DNA of 7,967 nucleotides from Gammaproteobacteria bacterium. GTDB taxonomy: Bacteria; Pseudomonadota; Gammaproteobacteria; Steroidobacterales; Steroidobacteraceae. How positions within the stretch are numbered: position 1 is the stretch's first letter; every line of letters begins with the position of its first letter. Location of the stretch: contig PMNQ01000227.1 of NCBI GenBank assembly GCA_003162555.1, positions 1,391 through 9,357 on the forward strand, given 5' to 3'. The translations under genes and the position numbers were made by a program. This document shows positions 5,433-7,967 of the stretch, piece by piece. The notes below the pieces were generated by a model. It worked only from the letters and a program-made list of their open reading frames with translations, made no database searches and was not told where the DNA came from.

Positions 5433-5870
5433 ATGTCGAGCAACGCTTTGCCGTCCGAGTCACCCGCTGCGCCAACAGTTGATGTGGCATCGATCAGTAC
5501 GGCCGATGTGCTGCGCATCGTGCGCACCGCAGGAGGAGCCTTGCTGGTGCAGGCTGGCCTGCACGGCCAACTGCTGCGCATCGAGTGGGAACAGGAAAAA
5601 AATCGCCTGCTGAAACTGATCATGGCCTCGCTGCTGGGATTCGTCTGCCTGTTGGGCCTGTTGGCAGCATTGGGAACACTGTTGCTGGCTGTGTACTGGG
5701 ATACGCCCTGGCGCATCCGGGCGGTGTTGGTACTGGTGGCTGTCTATGGGCTGGGTGTGGCGTGCGCATGGCGTCTTTGCAAGTCGCAGGCGGCGCTTGG
5801 CGAGCGCAGCTTTTCAGCGTCCCGCAGCGAACTGGCCGCAGACCTGGAACTTCTGCGAGGCGAACTATGA
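5433..5870 (+). CDS. yqjE: DUF1469 / holin-like membrane protein (YqjE)
   Basis: A 145-residue protein with two membrane helices. The N-terminal 20 residues are Ser/Pro/Ala-rich; residues 25-60 form an amphipathic helix (VLRIVRTAGGALLVQAGL, then LLRIEWEQEKNR). Helix 1 is at about 62-87, the loop WDTPWRIR follows, and helix 2 is at about 96-113. The C-terminus is charged and probably helical, ending LELLRGEL. This is the usual layout of the YqjE family, often annotated as phage holin family although the genes are chromosomal; the molecular role is unknown. An in-frame ATG exists at 5346 but lies inside yqjD and encodes Arg-rich shadow sequence, so ATG 5433 is preferred. No clear Shine-Dalgarno is seen, so it may rely on coupling with yqjD. 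Its stop overlaps the next start. Confidence 0.9.
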   Translation: MSSNALPSESPAAPTVDVASISTADVLRIVRTAGGALLVQAGLHGQLLRIEWEQEKNRLLKLIMASLLGFVCLLGLLAALGTLLLAVYWDTPWRIRAVLVLVAVYGLGVACAWRLCKSQAALGERSFSASRSELAADLELLRGEL

Positions 5871-6082
5871 CCGTGACGACGGAACCCTCACTGGAGGCGC
5901 AATGCCACGCGCTGCGCGTTCGCCTGCAGGCACAGCGCCGCGTGATCGCAAGCCAGCTCGGTGACGGGTCCGGCGCGCCCCAGGTATTTCCGCGCAGCAT
6001 GACCATGCGTGTGCTGACACAGCGTCCGCAGCTGATGTACCGCGTGCTGGGCGGAGTGCTGGGACTGTTGCGGAGCCGGTAG
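5867..6082 (+). CDS. yqjK: YqjK-like small protein
   Basis: A 71-residue basic protein. Its ATG overlaps the yqjE stop in the arrangement ATGA (5867-5870), a sign of translational coupling; GAGG six bases upstream serves as the ribosome-binding site. Residues 8-27 form a helix with Arg and Gln spaced as in YqjK-like proteins (LRVRLQAQRRVIASQL). The C-terminal third has RVLTQRPQLMYRVLGGVLGLL, a short hydrophobic stretch, then RSR. The family has no known function; it is called mainly from its place behind yqjD and yqjE plus this Arg/Gln helix. It is the last gene of the operon, and no T-rich terminator follows. Confidence 0.8.
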   Translation: MTVTTEPSLEAQCHALRVRLQAQRRVIASQLGDGSGAPQVFPRSMTMRVLTQRPQLMYRVLGGVLGLLRSR

Positions 6083-6098
6083 TCCCCGGATAGAGCCT

Positions 6099-6108
6099 GT
6101 TCGGTAGC
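6099..6108 (+). promoter_or_regulatory. GTTCGGTAGC motif, copy 4
   Basis: This 10-mer lies 63 bases upstream of the ATG at 6172, in the same orientation, between yqjK and the amidohydrolase gene. It is identical to copy 1 at 1941-1950. Here it is also flanked by GAGC (6093-6096) and GCTC (6107-6110), which could close a small hairpin with the motif in its loop. Confidence 0.4.
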
Positions 6109-6171
6109 TCACTGAGTGCGCGAGCGCCGGATATTGCAGGCGCCGGGCGCAGGCAGTAGCTTTGCTGCACG

Positions 6172-7911
6172 ATGCGTAACCGGATCGCTCCGTTGAGCTG
6201 GCCAGCCGACGCGCTGCGGCGCACATTGCTTGCGCTGGCCGTGCTATGCGTGGCTCCCGCCGGAGCCACGGACCTCCTGCTACAGCATGGGCACATATGG
6301 ACCGGCAATCCACGCATGCCCTGGGCCGAGGCCGTTGCGATCAGCAGTGGGCGGATTGAGGCCATCGGGAGCGATCGGGTGCTGGGCCGGCGAGCCGGCG
6401 GCGCGCGCGAGACCGTCGACCTGCACGGACGCACGGTCATTCCGGGCATCGTCGATTCGCACCTGCACCTCCTGTTTGGCGCGTACGCGCTGCACGGGCT
6501 CAACCTCAGCACGCCGGAAACGAGCATTACCGCCGACAAGGCCGATGAGCTCATCGCGCGGCTGCGCGCGTATGCCGCGGATCACGCAGCTGACGCCGTG
6601 ATCTTCGCGCGTGCCGATTTCAGCGCGACGCCGCCTTCGACGCCTAACCGGGAACTGCTTGATCGTGCGGTGCCCGACCGGCCAGTGGTCGTCCACAACA
6701 CGACCGAGCATTCGCTCTGGGTCAACAGCGCCGCGTTGCGGCTTGCGGGCATCACGGATTACCCCGTGGCCAGCGCGCAGGAGGAGCGCGGCATCATCCG
6801 CGATGCCAGCGGTCATCCGAGCGGCGTGCTGCTCGAGGCCGCGATGGAACTGGTCGAGCGCGCAGTCGTGGCGCACGTGCCCGAATCGGAAAGACTGGCG
6901 ATGGTCGAGGCGGCTACGCATTACCTCAATCGATTTGGAATCACGGCCGTGGTCAACGCCACGGGCGATCTCAATGAAATGAACCTGTATGCCACTTTGC
7001 GCGATCGCGGCAGCCTGACCGTGCGGACGCGCACCGCGTACGGCGCCGTGTCGGTGGCGCACCGGCTCAGTCTGCAGTTCCTGACGGACATCGAGACGGC
7101 CCGGGCGAAGTACCACGACGATTGGGTGTCCGCCAATCTGGTCAAGTTCTTCGCCGACGGCTTTTCCGGGCTGGTCCCGCCGCTGGTATACGAGCCGCAT
7201 GCCTACGCTGAGCTTGTGGCGGAGCTCGATCGCCGTGGTTTCCAGATCATGACGCACGCGGCGCGCAATGACTCGGTGCACATGATCCTCGACACCTACC
7301 AGCAACTGCCCGACCTCAATGGGACGCGCGATCGACGGTTGCGCCTCGAACACGCTGACCTGACCGATGCGGCGGATCTGCCGAGATTCGCGAAGCTCGG
7401 CGTGACCGTCGTCATGCAGCCGAGTTTCTGCTGCGCGCAGATCGGGCTCAACTACGACACAGCCCACATGCTGCCGACGGATCGCTGGCACAGTTTTCTT
7501 GCGCAGGGAACCGCTCTCGCCTTTGCCAGCGATTGGCCCTGCACATTTCCGCCGGATCCCTTCCTCGGCATCCAGCAGGCGGTGACGCGCGAGGTCTGGC
7601 ATTCGGCCGATACCGCAGGCATTGCCGGCAATCCCTTCGACGGCGCCGGCCAGGGCGGTGCGATTCGCACCGGTGGCAGCTACGTGCCCGAGGAGCGGAT
7701 CAGCGTGGGCGATGCGCTGTCGGCCTACACATTGGGCTCGGCGCGGGCCGCATTCTTCGATGACCGTGTCGGGACCCTCGAGGTGGGCAAGCTGGCCGAT
7801 CTGGCGGTGCTGTCGCAGGATATATTCGTTGTGCCGTCGCAGTCGATTGCCGCGACGCGCGTGCTCATGACGATGGTCGGCGGCCGGGTCGTCTACCGGC
7901 AGGATCCGTAG
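6172..7911 (+). CDS. Exported amidohydrolase, YtcJ-like (Amidohydrolase family 3)
   Basis: A 579-residue metal-dependent hydrolase of the amidohydrolase superfamily; the substrate is unknown. Residues 18-32 form a hydrophobic core ending AGA, read as a signal peptide with an unusually long N-region, so it is probably periplasmic. The start of the mature fold is DLLLQHGHIWTGN, the usual beta-sandwich strand. Metal-site residues in order are DSHLHL (H97, H99), the bridging Lys in VKFFADG (K325), THAARND (H362), LEHADL (H394) and the catalytic Asp in FASDWP (D454). All expected ligands are present, so it should be active. The C-terminal VGTLEVGKLADLAVL is typical of the family. Upstream Shine-Dalgarno is weak. 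It lies 89 bases after yqjK, probably under its own promoter. Family members act on varied amides or N-formyl and N-acyl compounds; nothing here picks one. Confidence 0.9.
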   Translation: MRNRIAPLSWPADALRRTLLALAVLCVAPAGATDLLLQHGHIWTGNPRMPWAEAVAISSGRIEAIGSDRVLGRRAGGARETVDLHGRTVIPGIVDSHLHLLFGAYALHGLNLSTPETSITADKADELIARLRAYAADHAADAVIFARADFSATPPSTPNRELLDRAVPDRPVVVHNTTEHSLWVNSAALRLAGITDYPVASAQEERGIIRDASGHPSGVLLEAAMELVERAVVAHVPESERLAMVEAATHYLNRFGITAVVNATGDLNEMNLYATLRDRGSLTVRTRTAYGAVSVAHRLSLQFLTDIETARAKYHDDWVSANLVKFFADGFSGLVPPLVYEPHAYAELVAELDRRGFQIMTHAARNDSVHMILDTYQQLPDLNGTRDRRLRLEHADLTDAADLPRFAKLGVTVVMQPSFCCAQIGLNYDTAHMLPTDRWHSFLAQGTALAFASDWPCTFPPDPFLGIQQAVTREVWHSADTAGIAGNPFDGAGQGGAIRTGGSYVPEERISVGDALSAYTLGSARAAFFDDRVGTLEVGKLADLAVLSQDIFVVPSQSIAATRVLMTMVGGRVVYRQDP

Positions 7912-7923
7912 AACAGCCCGGGG

Positions 7924-7967
7924 CTAATGCGGAAGCGTGGCGCCATTGGCCTGGTTCAGCGTCACCG
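7924..7967 (-). CDS. Possible C-terminal end of a convergent gene, cut by the right edge
   Basis: On the minus strand a frame enters from the right edge, reads VTLNQANGATLPH and stops at TAG (7926-7924), 12 bases from the amidohydrolase stop. Thirteen codons are too few to assign a family, and other frames could also be open. It is offered because no other explanation of these bases is visible and convergent ends this close are common. Confidence 0.3.
   Translation of the reverse strand, partial: VTLNQANGATLPH

Noticed and set aside
5433..5870. Phage origin for the holin-like gene
   Set aside because: The gene is part of the chromosomal yqjD-yqjE-yqjK arrangement and no other phage gene is present; the holin label is a family-name artefact.
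6280..7602. Minus-strand open frame of 440 codons
   Set aside because: It is antisense to the amidohydrolase, whose metal motifs prove the plus strand is coding; the product is rich in Arg, His and Val without motifs.

Overview
The window looks like a chromosomal piece of a high-GC proteobacterium. The best guess is a gammaproteobacterium, or a betaproteobacterium next, because the yqjD-yqjE-yqjK gene order and the cyclic-glucan synthase and Crp/Fnr types all fit there. No insertion sequence, phage, tRNA, rRNA or CRISPR array is visible. This is ordinary backbone DNA with an envelope and stress flavour, not an island.

Layout, left to right. (1) 1-1790, minus strand: the N-terminal 596 codons of a giant cyclic beta-1,2-glucan synthase (NdvB/ChvB type). 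The frame is open without interruption and runs off the left edge, and the gene starts at a TTG. (2) 1791-2020: a divergent intergenic region with a long inverted repeat. (3) 2021-2824, plus: an exported Tyr/Trp-rich protein with a Gln/Pro tail containing three 18-bp repeats. (4) 2891-3718 and 3789-4490, plus: two tandem paralogous Crp/Fnr-type regulators. (5) 4510-4656, minus: a 48-residue two-helix membrane protein of the lmo0937 type, convergent with the second regulator. (6) 4657-5055: about 400 bases without a protein gene, holding two palindromes, a textbook Rho-independent terminator, a possible small RNA ending at it, and more hairpins. (7) 5056-6082, plus: a compact yqjD-yqjE-yqjK operon (DUF883, DUF1469/holin-like, YqjK-like). 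(8) 6172-7911, plus: an exported YtcJ-type amidohydrolase. (9) 7924-7967, minus: possibly the last 13 codons of a convergent gene.

How the genes may work together (inference): most products act in or on the cell envelope (periplasmic glucan synthesis, an exported protein, small membrane proteins, a ribosome/membrane anchor operon), and the two regulators sit among them. The observation most worth following is a 10-base motif, GTTCGGTA(G/T)C. By eye it occurs four times, only in intergenic DNA, and each copy is 40-115 bases upstream of a start codon in that gene's orientation. It could be a shared promoter or operator element linking the exported protein, the second regulator, the small membrane protein and the amidohydrolase. 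No clearly new enzyme system was found.
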